Positions 37,257 to 46,889 of a DNA stretch of 64,000 bases are shown in pieces. The notes beneath the pieces were generated by a model. It was given only the letters and a program-made list of their open reading frames with translations. It made no database searches and was not told the origin of the DNA. Location of the stretch: the NCBI RefSeq assembly GCF_042434745.1, contig NZ_JBHLSS010000042.1; one strand, 5' to 3'. This stretch comes from Azotobacter paspali (GTDB lineage Bacteria; Pseudomonadota; Gammaproteobacteria; Pseudomonadales; Pseudomonadaceae). Each line of letters opens with the position of its first letter. Position 1 is the stretch's first letter. The translations under genes and the position numbers were made by a program.

Positions 37257-39926
37257 ATGGAGCAAGACATGCAAGACATGCAAGACCTTGACCCCATCGA
37301 GACCCAGGAGTGGCTGGACTCGCTCGAATCAGTCCTCGACCACGAAGGCGAAAAGCGCGCCCATTACCTGCTGAGCCGGATGGGCGAACTGGCCACCCGT
37401 ACGGGCGCCCAACTGCCCTACGCGATCACCACCCCTTATCGCAACACCATTCCGGTGACCCATGAAGCGCCCATGCCCGGCGACCTGTTCATGGAGCGCC
37501 GTATCCGCTCCCTGGTGCGCTGGAACGCGCTGGCCACGGTGATGCGGGCGAACAAGAAGGACCCGGACCTGGGTGGCCACATCTCCACCTTCGCGTCCAG
37601 CGCCACCCTCTACGATATCGGTTTCAATTATTTCTTTCAGGCGCCGACCGCCGAACATGGTGGCGATCTGATCTATTTCCAGGGCCACGCCTCTCCCGGC
37701 GTCTACGCTCGCGCCTTCCTCGAAGGCCGCCTCAGCGAGGCACAGCTGGAAAACTACCGGCAGGAAGTCGACGGCAATGGCCTGTCCTCCTATCCGCACC
37801 CGCACCTGATGCCGGACTTCTGGCAGTTCCCCACCGTATCCATGGGCCTGGGCCCGATCCAGGCGATCTACCAGGCGCGCTTCATGAAGTACCTGGAAGA
37901 CCGTGGCTTCATCCCCGCCGGTAAGCAGAAAGTCTGGTGCTTCATGGGCGACGGCGAGTGCGACGAGCCGGAATCCCTCGGCGCCATCGCCCTGGCTGGC
38001 CGCGAGAAGCTGGACAACCTGATCTTCGTCATCAACTGCAACCTACAGCGCCTCGACGGCCCGGTACGCGGCAACAGCAAGATCATCCAGGAACTCGAAG
38101 GCGTGTTCCGCGGCGCCCACTGGAACGTCAACAAGGTGGTCTGGGGCCGCTTCTGGGACCCGCTGTTCGCCAAGGACCATGCTGGCCTGCTGCAGCAGCG
38201 CATGGACGAGGTGGTCGACGGCGAATACCAGAATTACAAGGCCAAAGACGGCGCCTTCGTGCGCAAGCATTTCTTCGGCGCACGCCCCGAGCTGCTGGAG
38301 TTGGTCAAGGACATGTCCGACGAGGACATCTGGAAGCTCAACCGTGGCGGCCACGACCCCTACAAGGTCTATGCCGCCTATCACCAGGCGGTCAACCACA
38401 AGGGCCAGCCGAGCGTGATCCTCGCCAAAACCATCAAGGGCTACGGCACTGGTGCCGGCGAGGCGAAGAACATCGCCCACAACGTGAAGAAGGTCGATAT
38501 CGAGAGCCTTAAGCTGTTCCGCGACAAGTTCGACATCCCGCTGAAGGACGAGGAGCTGGAAAGCCTGCCGTTCTACCGGCCGGACGAGAACAGCCCGGAA
38601 ATGAAGTACCTGCGCAGTCGCCGCGAGGCCCTGGGCGGCTTCGTGCCGCAGCGCCGCAACAAGAGCATCAGCATTCCGACCCCGCCGCTGGACAGCCTCA
38701 AGGCGATCCTCGACGGCACCGGTGACCGCGAAATCTCCACCACCATGGCCTTCGTGCGGATCCTCGCGCAGTTGGTCAAGGACAAGGAGCTGGGCTCGCG
38801 CATCGTGCCGATCATCCCCGACGAAGCACGCACCTTCGGTATGGAGGGCATGTTCCGCCAGCTCGGCATCTACTCCTCGGTCGGCCAGCTCTACGAGCCG
38901 GTGGACAAGGACCAGGTGATGTTCTACCGCGAGGACAAGAAGGGCCAGATCCTCGAGGAAGGCATCAACGAGGCCGGCGCCATGTCCAGTTGGATCGCCG
39001 CGGCGACCTCGTACAGTAACCACAACCAGCCGATGCTGCCGTTCTACGTCTACTACTCGATGTTCGGCTTCCAGCGCATCGGCGACCTGGCCTGGGCGGC
39101 CGGCGACAGCCAGGCGCGCGGCTTCCTGGTCGGCGGTACCGCCGGACGCACCACGCTCAACGGCGAAGGCCTGCAGCACGAGGACGGTCACAGCCACATC
39201 CTCGCCTCGACCATCCCCAACTGCCGCAGCTACGATCCGACCTATGCCTACGAGATGGCGGTGATCATCCGCGAAGGCATCCGTCAGATGACCGAGGAGC
39301 AGCAGAACGTCTTCTTCTACCTCACCGCGATGAACGAGGCCTACGCCCAGCCGGCCATGCCGGAAGGCGTCGAGGAAGGCATCGTCAAGGGTATGTACCT
39401 GCTCGAGGAAGACAAGCGCGACGCCGCGCACCACGTCCAGTTGCTCGGCTGCGGTACCATCCTGCGCGAAGTGCGCGAGGCGGCGAAGATCCTCCGCGAG
39501 GACTACAACGTTGCTGCCGACGTGTGGAGCGTGACCAGCTTCAACGAGCTGCGCCGCAACGGCCTGGCCGTCGAGCGCCACAACCGCCTGCACCCGGAAC
39601 AGAAGCCGGAGCTGAGCTACGTCGAGCAGTGCCTGAGCGGCCGCAAGGGTCCGGTGGTGGCCTCCACCGACTACATGAAGCTGTTCGCCGACCAGATCCG
39701 CCAGTGGGTCCCGAGCCGCGAATACAAGGTGCTCGGCACCGATGGCTTCGGCCGCAGCGACACCCGCAAGAAGCTGCGTCATTTCTTCGAGGTGGACCGT
39801 TACTGGGTCGTGCTGGCCGCGCTGGAAGCGCTGGCCGATCGCGGCGACATCGAACCCAAGGTGGTGGCCGAAGCCATCGCCAAGTTCGGCATTGACCCCG
39901 ACAAGCGCAACCCCCTGGACTGCTGA
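37257..39926 (+). CDS. aceE: pyruvate dehydrogenase E1 component AceE
   Basis: Homodimeric, thiamine-diphosphate-dependent E1 that decarboxylates pyruvate and passes the acetyl group to the E2 lipoyl arm. The 889-residue protein has ThDP motif GDGECDEPESLGAI through FVINCNLQRLDGPVRGN, plus the long homodimeric-type N-terminus DPIETQEWLDSLESV. An AGGGAGG ribosome site precedes the ATG at 37257. A 9-bp tandem repeat (ACATGCAAG) just after the start supplies extra ATGs at 37269 and 37278 and repeats Met-Gln-Asp, so the exact start is uncertain by a few residues. Twelve bases before aceF, forming an operon. Confidence 0.97.
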   Translation: MEQDMQDMQDLDPIETQEWLDSLESVLDHEGEKRAHYLLSRMGELATRTGAQLPYAITTPYRNTIPVTHEAPMPGDLFMERRIRSLVRWNALATVMRANKKDPDLGGHISTFASSATLYDIGFNYFFQAPTAEHGGDLIYFQGHASPGVYARAFLEGRLSEAQLENYRQEVDGNGLSSYPHPHLMPDFWQFPTVSMGLGPIQAIYQARFMKYLEDRGFIPAGKQKVWCFMGDGECDEPESLGAIALAGREKLDNLIFVINCNLQRLDGPVRGNSKIIQELEGVFRGAHWNVNKVVWGRFWDPLFAKDHAGLLQQRMDEVVDGEYQNYKAKDGAFVRKHFFGARPELLELVKDMSDEDIWKLNRGGHDPYKVYAAYHQAVNHKGQPSVILAKTIKGYGTGAGEAKNIAHNVKKVDIESLKLFRDKFDIPLKDEELESLPFYRPDENSPEMKYLRSRREALGGFVPQRRNKSISIPTPPLDSLKAILDGTGDREISTTMAFVRILAQLVKDKELGSRIVPIIPDEARTFGMEGMFRQLGIYSSVGQLYEPVDKDQVMFYREDKKGQILEEGINEAGAMSSWIAAATSYSNHNQPMLPFYVYYSMFGFQRIGDLAWAAGDSQARGFLVGGTAGRTTLNGEGLQHEDGHSHILASTIPNCRSYDPTYAYEMAVIIREGIRQMTEEQQNVFFYLTAMNEAYAQPAMPEGVEEGIVKGMYLLEEDKRDAAHHVQLLGCGTILREVREAAKILREDYNVAADVWSVTSFNELRRNGLAVERHNRLHPEQKPELSYVEQCLSGRKGPVVASTDYMKLFADQIRQWVPSREYKVLGTDGFGRSDTRKKLRHFFEVDRYWVVLAALEALADRGDIEPKVVAEAIAKFGIDPDKRNPLDC

Positions 39927-39937
39927 GGAGAGCCATC

Positions 39938-41848
39938 GTGAGCGAAATCATCCGCGTACCCGATATCGGCGGCGATGGGGAAGTCATCGAATTGCTGGTC
40001 AAGACCGGCGACCTCATCGAGGTCGAGCAGGGGCTGGTGGTGCTGGAGTCCGCCAAGGCCAGCATGGAAGTCCCCAGCCCCAAGGCCGGGGTGGTCAAGA
40101 ACGTGAGTGTCAAGTTGGGCGACAAGCTCAAAGAAGGCGACGCGATCATCGAGCTGGAGCCTACCGCCGGTGCCGCGGCGGCGCCTGCCGAAGCGGCGGA
40201 CGCGCCGACCCAGGCCGTCGATGAGGCCGAAGCGCCCTCTCCCGGTGTCTCCGCCACGCCCGCACCGGCCGCCGCCAGCCAGGAGGTCCGGGTTCCCGAC
40301 ATCGGCTCGGCCGGCAAGGCACGGATCATCGAGGTGCTGGTCAAGGCCGGCGACCAGGTCCAGGCCGAGCAATCGCTGATCGTGCTGGAGTCCGACAAGG
40401 CCAGCATGGAGATCCCCTCCCCGGCTGCCGGGGTGGTGGAGAGCGTCGCCATCCAGTTGAATGCCGAGGTCGGCACCGGCGACTTGATCCTCACCCTGCG
40501 TACCACCGGCGGCCAGGCCCAGCCCGCGGCGCCTGCCGCTGCGGCCGCGAGCCCGGCACCTGCTCCGGCCGCTCCGGCCGCTGCCGGCCCCCAGGAAGTC
40601 AAGGTCCCGGACATCGGCTCGGCCGGCAAGGCACGGGTCATTGAGGTGCTCGTCAAGGCCGGCGACCAGGTCCAGGCCGAGCAGTCGCTGATCGTGCTGG
40701 AATCCGACAAGGCCAGCATGGAGATCCCCTCCCCGGCCACCGGGGTGGTGGAAAGCGTCGCCGTCCAGTTGAACGCCGAGGTCGGCACTGGCGATTTGAT
40801 CCTCACCCTGCGCGTCGCCGGCGCCGCGCCGGCGGCGGCCCCCGCGCCCGCGGCAGCCCCGGCCAAGCCGGCAGCCGCTCCGGCAGCCGCTGCCCCGGCT
40901 CCAGCCCCGGTCGGCGCATCGAGCCGCAACGGCGCCAAGGTGCATGCCGGTCCCGCCGTGCGCCAACTGGCCCGCGAGTTCGGCGTCGAACTGGCGGCGA
41001 TCAACAGCACCGGTCCGCGCGGTCGCATCCTCAAGGAGGACGTGCAGGCCTACGTCAAGGCGATGATGCAGAAGGCCAAGGAGGCGCCGGCCGCCGGCGC
41101 GGCCAGCGGCGCCGGTATCCCGCCGATTCCGCCGGTCGACTTCGCCAAGTACGGCGAAATCGAAGAAGTGCCGATGACCCGCCTGATGCAGATCGGCGCG
41201 ACCAACTTGCACCGCAGTTGGCTGAACGTGCCGCACGTGACCCAGTTCGAGTCGGCCGACATCACCGAGCTGGAAGCCTTCCGCGTCGCGCAGAAGGCGG
41301 TCGCCGAGAAGGCCGGGGTCAAGCTGACCGTGCTGCCGTTGCTGCTCAAGGCCTGCGCCTACCTGCTCAAGGAACTGCCGGACTTCAACAGCTCCCTGGC
41401 ACCCAGCGGCCAGGCGCTGATCCGCAAGAAGTACGTGCACATCGGCTTCGCCGTGGACACCCCGGACGGCCTGCTGGTGCCGGTGATCCGCAACGTCGAC
41501 CAGAAGAGCCTGCTGCAACTGGCTGCCGAGACCGCCGAACTGGCGGAGAAGGCGCGCAGCAAGAAACTCGGCGCCGACGCCATGCAGGGTGCCTGCTTCA
41601 CCATCTCCAGCCTCGGCCACATCGGCGGCACGGCCTTCACGCCGATCGTCAACGCCCCGGAAGTGGCGATCCTCGGCGTGTCCAAGGCCAGCATGCAGCC
41701 GGTATGGGACGGCAAGGCTTTCCAGCCGCGTCTGATGCTGCCGCTGTCGCTGTCCTACGATCACCGGGTGATCAACGGTGCCGCCGCGGCGCGTTTCACC
41801 AAGCGTCTCGGCGATTTGCTGGCGGATATCCGCACCATCCTGCTGTGA
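39938..41848 (+). CDS. aceF: pyruvate dehydrogenase E2 (dihydrolipoyl acetyltransferase) with three lipoyl domains
   Basis: Core acetyltransferase of the pyruvate dehydrogenase complex. The 636-residue protein has three lipoyl domains with attachment lysines K40, K154 and K258, joined by Ala-Pro-rich linkers (about 77-115, 190-220 and 295-330). A peripheral-subunit-binding domain follows (about 334-372, HAGPAVRQLAREFG), then the catalytic domain ending in SLSYDHRVINGA with the active-site His. Three lipoyl domains are known from Azotobacter and E. coli; P. aeruginosa has two. Translation starts at GTG 39938 behind GAGGAGAGCC. Lipoyl domains two and three are near-identical at DNA level. Confidence 0.97.
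   Translation: MSEIIRVPDIGGDGEVIELLVKTGDLIEVEQGLVVLESAKASMEVPSPKAGVVKNVSVKLGDKLKEGDAIIELEPTAGAAAAPAEAADAPTQAVDEAEAPSPGVSATPAPAAASQEVRVPDIGSAGKARIIEVLVKAGDQVQAEQSLIVLESDKASMEIPSPAAGVVESVAIQLNAEVGTGDLILTLRTTGGQAQPAAPAAAAASPAPAPAAPAAAGPQEVKVPDIGSAGKARVIEVLVKAGDQVQAEQSLIVLESDKASMEIPSPATGVVESVAVQLNAEVGTGDLILTLRVAGAAPAAAPAPAAAPAKPAAAPAAAAPAPAPVGASSRNGAKVHAGPAVRQLAREFGVELAAINSTGPRGRILKEDVQAYVKAMMQKAKEAPAAGAASGAGIPPIPPVDFAKYGEIEEVPMTRLMQIGATNLHRSWLNVPHVTQFESADITELEAFRVAQKAVAEKAGVKLTVLPLLLKACAYLLKELPDFNSSLAPSGQALIRKKYVHIGFAVDTPDGLLVPVIRNVDQKSLLQLAAETAELAEKARSKKLGADAMQGACFTISSLGHIGGTAFTPIVNAPEVAILGVSKASMQPVWDGKAFQPRLMLPLSLSYDHRVINGAAAARFTKRLGDLLADIRTILL
40286..40813 (+). repeat. direct repeat inside aceF (lipoyl domains 2 and 3)
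   Basis: The 216-bp segments 40286-40501 and 40598-40813 differ at about 17 positions by my hand count, roughly 92% identity; most changes are in third codon positions. They are 312 bp apart start to start, with an Ala-Pro linker between. Lipoyl domain 1 is clearly more distant. Confidence 0.9.
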
Positions 41849-41857
41849 GCTTCCCTT

Positions 41858-41917
41858 AAAGAGCGAGTCCGCCGCGCTCTTTAATCTTCGGCCCCGCCCT
41901 CATGGCGGGGCTTTTTT
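41858..41917 (+). terminator. Rho-independent terminator of aceEF
   Basis: GCCCCGCC (41891-41898) pairs with GGCGGGGC (41904-41911) over a 5-base loop and is followed by TTTTTT (41912-41917). A second hairpin just before it pairs AAAGAGCG (41858-41865) with CGCTCTTT (41875-41882). It lies directly downstream of the aceF stop. Confidence 0.92.
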
Positions 41918-42314
41918 ATGCCCGTCCGTTCGAGCGGCCGGCTGGGACTGGACGCCGCCCACCTCCCCTGGAACCCGTACCCCGATGCCATCCTCGCCAA
42001 GCTGTCGCGGGCCCGCCGGATAGGCGTTTCGCAAAGCCTCGGCAACAGCCCCTCGCCAGGAAACCGCGACTTGTGCCTGCGCACGCCCACCCTCCTTACT
42101 CAATTTGTTAACCACCAATCATTGCAATCGCCCGCGCCACCGCCGCACGCCGGAGGGCATATGGACCCGCACCGACAAGCGCCCACCCCGGAAGCTCCGA
42201 TGGCCCGGACACTCTGCCCATGACTGGCCGGACTCTCTGGCATTCTTCTTCTAGACTCCGCAATCCGACACTTGGCAACCATTACTCCACCAAGACCACG
42301 GACAGGCCGTACCG
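41918..42314. other. intergenic region between aceEF terminator and the P-type ATPase gene
   Basis: No convincing gene. Two similar short stretches, GGCCCGGACACTCTG (about 42200) and GGCCGGACTCTCTGG (about 42227), form an imperfect direct repeat roughly 30 bp apart and 90-115 bp before the ATPase start. They might be regulator sites. No clear sigma-70 promoter is visible. Confidence 0.4.
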
Positions 42315-45050
42315 ATGACCGACCGCTCCACCGCTCCCCCAAAAACGCCTCAACCAGCCGACTGGCATACGTTGTCGCAAGAGCGGATCGAGCAGATGCT
42401 GCGAACCGGAACGGGCGGTCTGCCGGAGGCGGAAGCCCGCCGCCGCCTAGCCCAGTACGGACCGAACCGCCTGGCGCCACCGAAACGGCGCGGGCCGCTG
42501 ATGCGGCTGCTGATGCAATTCCACAACATCCTGCTGTACGTAATGATGGGCGCGGCCGTCACCACCGCCCTGCTCGGACACTGGATCGACACGGGGGTGC
42601 TGCTAATGGCGGTGGTCATCAACGCTATCATCGGCTTCATCCAAGAAGGCAAGGCCGAATCGGCGCTCGATGCGATCCACGCCATGCTCTCTACGCATGC
42701 GACCGTGATCCGCGACGGTGTCCACCGCGAGATCGATGCAGCCGATTTGGTGCCGGGCGATCTGGTGGTGATCGCCTCCGGCGACCGGGTGCCCGCCGAT
42801 CTGCGCCTGGTCGCGATCAAGGATTTGCGCGTTGAAGAGGCGGCCCTGACCGGCGAATCCCTGCCCGTCGAAAAGCATGAGGAAGCCGTGGCCGCCGACG
42901 CCCCGTTGGGCGACCGTTACTGCATGGCCTACTCGGGCACGCTGGTAATCTACGGACAGGCCTACGGAATAGTCGTGACGACCGGCGCGGCCACCGAAAT
43001 CGGCAAGATCAACCAGATGCTGGCCGGCATCCAGAGCCCGGCCACGCCGCTGCTGCGCCAGGTGGACCGTTTCGGCCGGGTGCTGGCCCTGGCCATTCTC
43101 GGCATGTCGACCGCGACCTTTGTGCTCGGGACCCTGTGGCGCGGCCACGCGCCTTCGGAAATGTTCATGATGGTGGTGGCCCTGGCCGCTTCGGCGATTC
43201 CCGAGGGACTGCCGGCGATCATGACCGTGACGCTGGCCCTCGGCGTGCAGAGTATGGCCAGGCGCAACGCCATCATCTACCGCCTGCTGGCGGTGGAAGC
43301 CCTGGGCTCGGTGACGGTGATCTGCTCGGACAAGACCGGCACGCTGACCCGCAACGAAATGACCGTGCAACGCATGGTCTGCGCCGGACACGTGTTCGAC
43401 GTCGGCGGCGTGGGCTACGCCCCGGTGGGCAACCTGAGCGTCGACGGGCGGATCGTCGAGGCCGAGCGCTACCCGGTGCTGGCCCTGGCCATCCGCGCCG
43501 GCGTGCTGTGCAACGATGCCCGCCTGCGCGAGGAGAACGGCCTATGGCAGGTGGAGGGCGACCCCACGGAGGGCGCCCTGCTGGTGCTGGGCGGCAAGAC
43601 CGGCTTCACCCAGCGCCAGGGCGACGAGGCATGGCCGCGGCTCGACTCCATCCCCTTCGAGTCGCAGCACCACTTCATGGCCACCTATCACCAGGATGCC
43701 GACGACGCGCCGTGGATCTTCGTCAAGGGTGCCCCGGAACGCGTTCTCGACATGTGTGTCACACAGTTGAACCACGATGGCGAGCGACCGCTGGAGGTCG
43801 ATTACTGGCGGCGCATGGCAACCGACACGGCGGCCGAGGGCTTGCGTCTGCTGGCCCTGGCCTGCAAGCAGGCGGCCCCGCTCGACGGCGGCCTGAGCTT
43901 CGCCGACACGGAATCGGGCTATGTATTGCTGGCTCTGGTCGGCATCATCGATCCGCCCCGCGAGGAAGCCATGCATGCCGTGGGCGAATGCCACCGCGCC
44001 GGCATTCGGGTCAAGATGATCACCGGCGACCATGCCGAGACGGCGCGCGCCATCGGCGCCCAACTCGCCATCGGCGTCGGCAAGCCCGCGATCACGGGTG
44101 CGGAGGTGGCCATGATGGACGATGCCGCCCTGCGCCGCGTGGCGCTGGAAGTGGACGTCTTCGCGCGGGCCAGCCCGGAACACAAGCTGCGCCTGGTGCA
44201 GGCGCTCCAGGATAACGGCCAGGTGGTGGCGATGACCGGCGATGGGGTGAACGACGCGCCGGCCCTGAAACGCGCCGACGTGGGCGTGGCGATGGGCATG
44301 AAAGGCACCGAGGCCGCCAAGGAAGCGTCCGACATGGTGCTGGCCGACGACAATTTCGCCACCATCGTCGCCGCCGTGCGCGAAGGCCGGGCCGTCTACG
44401 ACAACCTGAAGAAGTTCATCCTGTTCATGCTCCCCACCAACGGCGGCGAGGCGCTGGTGGTGATCGCCGCCATCCTTTTCGAGCTGACCCTGCCGCTGAC
44501 GCCAGCCCAGGTGCTGTGGATCAACATGGTCACTTCCAGCACGCTCGGCCTGGCACTGGCCTTCGAGCCGGCCGAGCGCGGCATCATGAACCGCCGTCCG
44601 CGGCCGCCCGGCGAACCCTTGCTGTCCGGCTTCTTCGTTTGGCGGGTGCTGATGGTCTCGCTGCTGATGATGGCCGGCGCGCTGGGGCTTTTCCTCTGGG
44701 AGCTGAACGACGGCACGGGCATCGAAACCGCCCGCACGATGGCCGTCAATGCCGTGGTCGTATCGGAAATGTTCTACCTGCTCAACAGCCGCTTCATCCT
44801 CTCGCCGGTCGCCAGCCTGGAGGGATTGACGGGCAACCGCTACGTCTTGCTGGCCATCGCCGCCTGCATCCCGTTGCAGATCGCCTTCACCCACATGCAG
44901 GTCATGCAAGCCATCTTCGGCTCGACCGACCTGACGGCACTGGAGTGGGGCAAGGTGCTGGCCGCCGGCTTGCTGGTGTTCTGCGTGGCCGAACTGGAAA
45001 AGTTCGTCATCCGGCGTACCCGCCTGGCCTCACGCCTGAATCAGGCGTGA
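42315..45050 (+). CDS. P2-type cation-transporting ATPase
   Basis: A 911-residue P-type ATPase of the P2 (calcium/PMR1/Na-K-like) class. In order: N-terminal cation ATPase domain (about 17-75), actuator loop with TGES at 179-182, M4 motif AIPEGLP at 295-300, phosphorylation site DKTGTLT starting at D339, nucleotide-binding KGAPERV, and MTGDGVNDAPALKRADVGVAMG in the hinge. About ten membrane helices. The M6 segment reads NMVTSSTLGLALAFEP, with Ser where calcium pumps have an ion-binding Asp, so the transported ion is uncertain. Followed after 28 bp by a double Usp gene, likely one operon. Confidence 0.9.
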   Translation: MTDRSTAPPKTPQPADWHTLSQERIEQMLRTGTGGLPEAEARRRLAQYGPNRLAPPKRRGPLMRLLMQFHNILLYVMMGAAVTTALLGHWIDTGVLLMAVVINAIIGFIQEGKAESALDAIHAMLSTHATVIRDGVHREIDAADLVPGDLVVIASGDRVPADLRLVAIKDLRVEEAALTGESLPVEKHEEAVAADAPLGDRYCMAYSGTLVIYGQAYGIVVTTGAATEIGKINQMLAGIQSPATPLLRQVDRFGRVLALAILGMSTATFVLGTLWRGHAPSEMFMMVVALAASAIPEGLPAIMTVTLALGVQSMARRNAIIYRLLAVEALGSVTVICSDKTGTLTRNEMTVQRMVCAGHVFDVGGVGYAPVGNLSVDGRIVEAERYPVLALAIRAGVLCNDARLREENGLWQVEGDPTEGALLVLGGKTGFTQRQGDEAWPRLDSIPFESQHHFMATYHQDADDAPWIFVKGAPERVLDMCVTQLNHDGERPLEVDYWRRMATDTAAEGLRLLALACKQAAPLDGGLSFADTESGYVLLALVGIIDPPREEAMHAVGECHRAGIRVKMITGDHAETARAIGAQLAIGVGKPAITGAEVAMMDDAALRRVALEVDVFARASPEHKLRLVQALQDNGQVVAMTGDGVNDAPALKRADVGVAMGMKGTEAAKEASDMVLADDNFATIVAAVREGRAVYDNLKKFILFMLPTNGGEALVVIAAILFELTLPLTPAQVLWINMVTSSTLGLALAFEPAERGIMNRRPRPPGEPLLSGFFVWRVLMVSLLMMAGALGLFLWELNDGTGIETARTMAVNAVVVSEMFYLLNSRFILSPVASLEGLTGNRYVLLAIAACIPLQIAFTHMQVMQAIFGSTDLTALEWGKVLAAGLLVFCVAELEKFVIRRTRLASRLNQA

Positions 45051-45078
45051 GATCTCAATCGTCCAAGGAAAGATCGCC

Positions 45079-45963
45079 ATGACCGCAACCTCCTCGACCG
45101 ACGCCACGCCCCGTCACCTCCTGCTGGCCACCGAGTTCAGCGCGTGTTGCGACCGGGCCCTGGACCGAGCCACCCAATTGACCGACGAATGGCAAGCAGA
45201 ACTGGTCGCGCTGAACGTCCTTACCCCCACCGCTCCGGACCAGGCGTTGGCCTGGGCCAGCGGGGAAAACGAAGAACAGCTTCTGCACATGGCCCGCAAG
45301 CAGCTTACCCGCGATCTAGCGGCGATGCCCGTTCCGGTGACCCTGCGCATCGTTCATGGCAACGATGCGGCGGCCGCCATCCGCGACACCGCGACAGCCA
45401 TCCAGGCCGACCTGATCGTCACCGGCGTATCGTGCAGCAAAGCGCTGGGGCAGCGGCTACTGGGCTCGACCGTCGAAAACCTGGCGCGCTCGCTCCCGCA
45501 GCCCTTGCTGGTGGTGCACGACCGGGCGCGGCAAGCCTATCGGCGCATCCTCGTGGCCAGCGATTTCTCGGAGTCGTCCCGCCATGCCCTGCTGACCACC
45601 GCCCGCCTCTTTCCGGGGCGCGAGCTGATCCTGTACCACGCCTATGCGATCCCGCTGGCCGGGCTGGCCGACGCTCCGCCGTCTGCCGGCGACGGCATCG
45701 TCGCCAAGGAAAGCGAATGCGCCGCCTTCCTGGCTGCCAGTGCGCTTCCCGCAGGCGTAAAGGTGCATACCGTGATCGAATATGGCCCGGTCGAAAGCAC
45801 GCTGACGCGCTACGTGCGCGAGCAGGATATCGAACTGGTGGCGCTGGGCAGCCACGGCGGCAGCCGGATCATGAGCCTGCTGCTGGGCAGCACCGCCGCC
45901 AAGCTGCTCGACTGGCTCCCCTGCGACGCGCTGCTGGTGCGCGAACCACGCGCCAAGGCATGA
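45079..45963 (+). CDS. universal stress protein with two Usp domains
   Basis: A 294-residue cytosolic protein with two tandem UspA domains (about 8-145 and 150-292). The second has the ATP-binding pattern G-x2-G-x9-G-S/T in GSHGGSRIMSLLLGST. In the first domain the corresponding stretch, GVSCSKALGQRLLGST, has Cys in place of the second Gly, so it may bind nucleotide poorly. It lies 28 bp after the cation ATPase gene with an AAGGA ribosome site. Usp proteins are commonly paired with transporters and could tune the pump under stress or low energy; that link is inferred from position only. Confidence 0.85.
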   Translation: MTATSSTDATPRHLLLATEFSACCDRALDRATQLTDEWQAELVALNVLTPTAPDQALAWASGENEEQLLHMARKQLTRDLAAMPVPVTLRIVHGNDAAAAIRDTATAIQADLIVTGVSCSKALGQRLLGSTVENLARSLPQPLLVVHDRARQAYRRILVASDFSESSRHALLTTARLFPGRELILYHAYAIPLAGLADAPPSAGDGIVAKESECAAFLAASALPAGVKVHTVIEYGPVESTLTRYVREQDIELVALGSHGGSRIMSLLLGSTAAKLLDWLPCDALLVREPRAKA

Positions 45964-46147
45964 CGCGCGCGTCGCTACGCCGCTGGTTCGGATAAGCCCC
46001 TTCGTGGCCGTGCCCAAGGCCGCGAGACAAGCGGGACGGGTATGCTGGTCGGAAAAGGTTCTATCGGCGCGGACCCGGTGTTAAAACTGTGCCTTAACGG
46101 CCCCAGGACAACCACGACGCCTCGTCGCCCAGCCAAGGAGATACCCC

Positions 46148-46798
46148 ATGGTGCTGCGCTCGCAGATTCCCGCCCACGAACTGGCCTTGCCCGATCCCGG
46201 CCAGGCCCTGCCCGGACGCGCCGAAGCCATGCCGGTGCCAGCGGCCCACTACGTTAACGGCCATCCTTTGAAACCACCCTTCCCGGCCGGAATGCGGCAG
46301 GCGCTGTTCGGTCTCGGCTGCTTTTGGGGCGCCGAGCGGCGCTTCTGGCAGCAGCCCGGCGTGTGGACCACGGCGGTCGGCTATGCCGGCGGCCTCACGC
46401 CGAACCCGACCTACGAGGAGGTCTGCTCCGGCCTGACCGGGCACACCGAAGTGGTGCTGGTGGTGTTCGACCCGCGGGAAACGGATTACCGGACGCTGCT
46501 GAAGGTCTTCTGGGAAATCCACGATCCGACCCAGGGCATGCGCCAGGGTAACGACATCGGTACCCAGTACCGCTCGGCGATCTACTGCTTCGATGCCAGC
46601 CAGCGCGCCAGTGCCGAAGCCAGCCGGGAACGCTTCCAGGTGGAACTGGCGCGGGCCGGCTACGGTCCGGTCACTACGGAAATCGCCGACGCCCCACCCT
46701 TCTACTATGCCGAGGACTATCACCAGCAGTACCTGGCGAAGAATCCCGGCGGCTACTGCGGACTGGGCGGCACCGGGGTATGCTTGCCACCGGCCTGA
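46148..46798 (+). CDS. msrA: peptide-methionine (S)-S-oxide reductase MsrA
   Basis: Repairs oxidised methionine (S-sulfoxide) in proteins. The 216-residue protein has the active-site signature FGLGCFWGAERRFW with nucleophile C58, and resolving cysteines C204 and C212 near the C-terminus (GYCGLGGTGVC). This is the same three-cysteine layout as E. coli MsrA, including the N-terminal extension. An AAGGAG ribosome site lies 9 bases before ATG. It stands alone downstream of the ATPase/Usp pair. Confidence 0.95.
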   Translation: MVLRSQIPAHELALPDPGQALPGRAEAMPVPAAHYVNGHPLKPPFPAGMRQALFGLGCFWGAERRFWQQPGVWTTAVGYAGGLTPNPTYEEVCSGLTGHTEVVLVVFDPRETDYRTLLKVFWEIHDPTQGMRQGNDIGTQYRSAIYCFDASQRASAEASRERFQVELARAGYGPVTTEIADAPPFYYAEDYHQQYLAKNPGGYCGLGGTGVCLPPA

Positions 46799-46889
46799 GG
46801 CCGGCGATAGGCGTGCGCCCCCCCGGCGAGTCATTCATATATGCCGCGTCGAGCGTCGACGCGGCCTGTACGGCCTCGGCCCATGCCCA

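Noticed and set aside
40286..40813. Direct repeats considered as a CRISPR or mobile-element feature
   Set aside because: They are in-frame lipoyl domain codons, 216 bp long, with no short regular spacers.
39800..41764. 654-codon minus-strand frame opposite aceF
   Set aside because: Its repeats simply mirror the repeated lipoyl and Ala-Pro regions of aceF.
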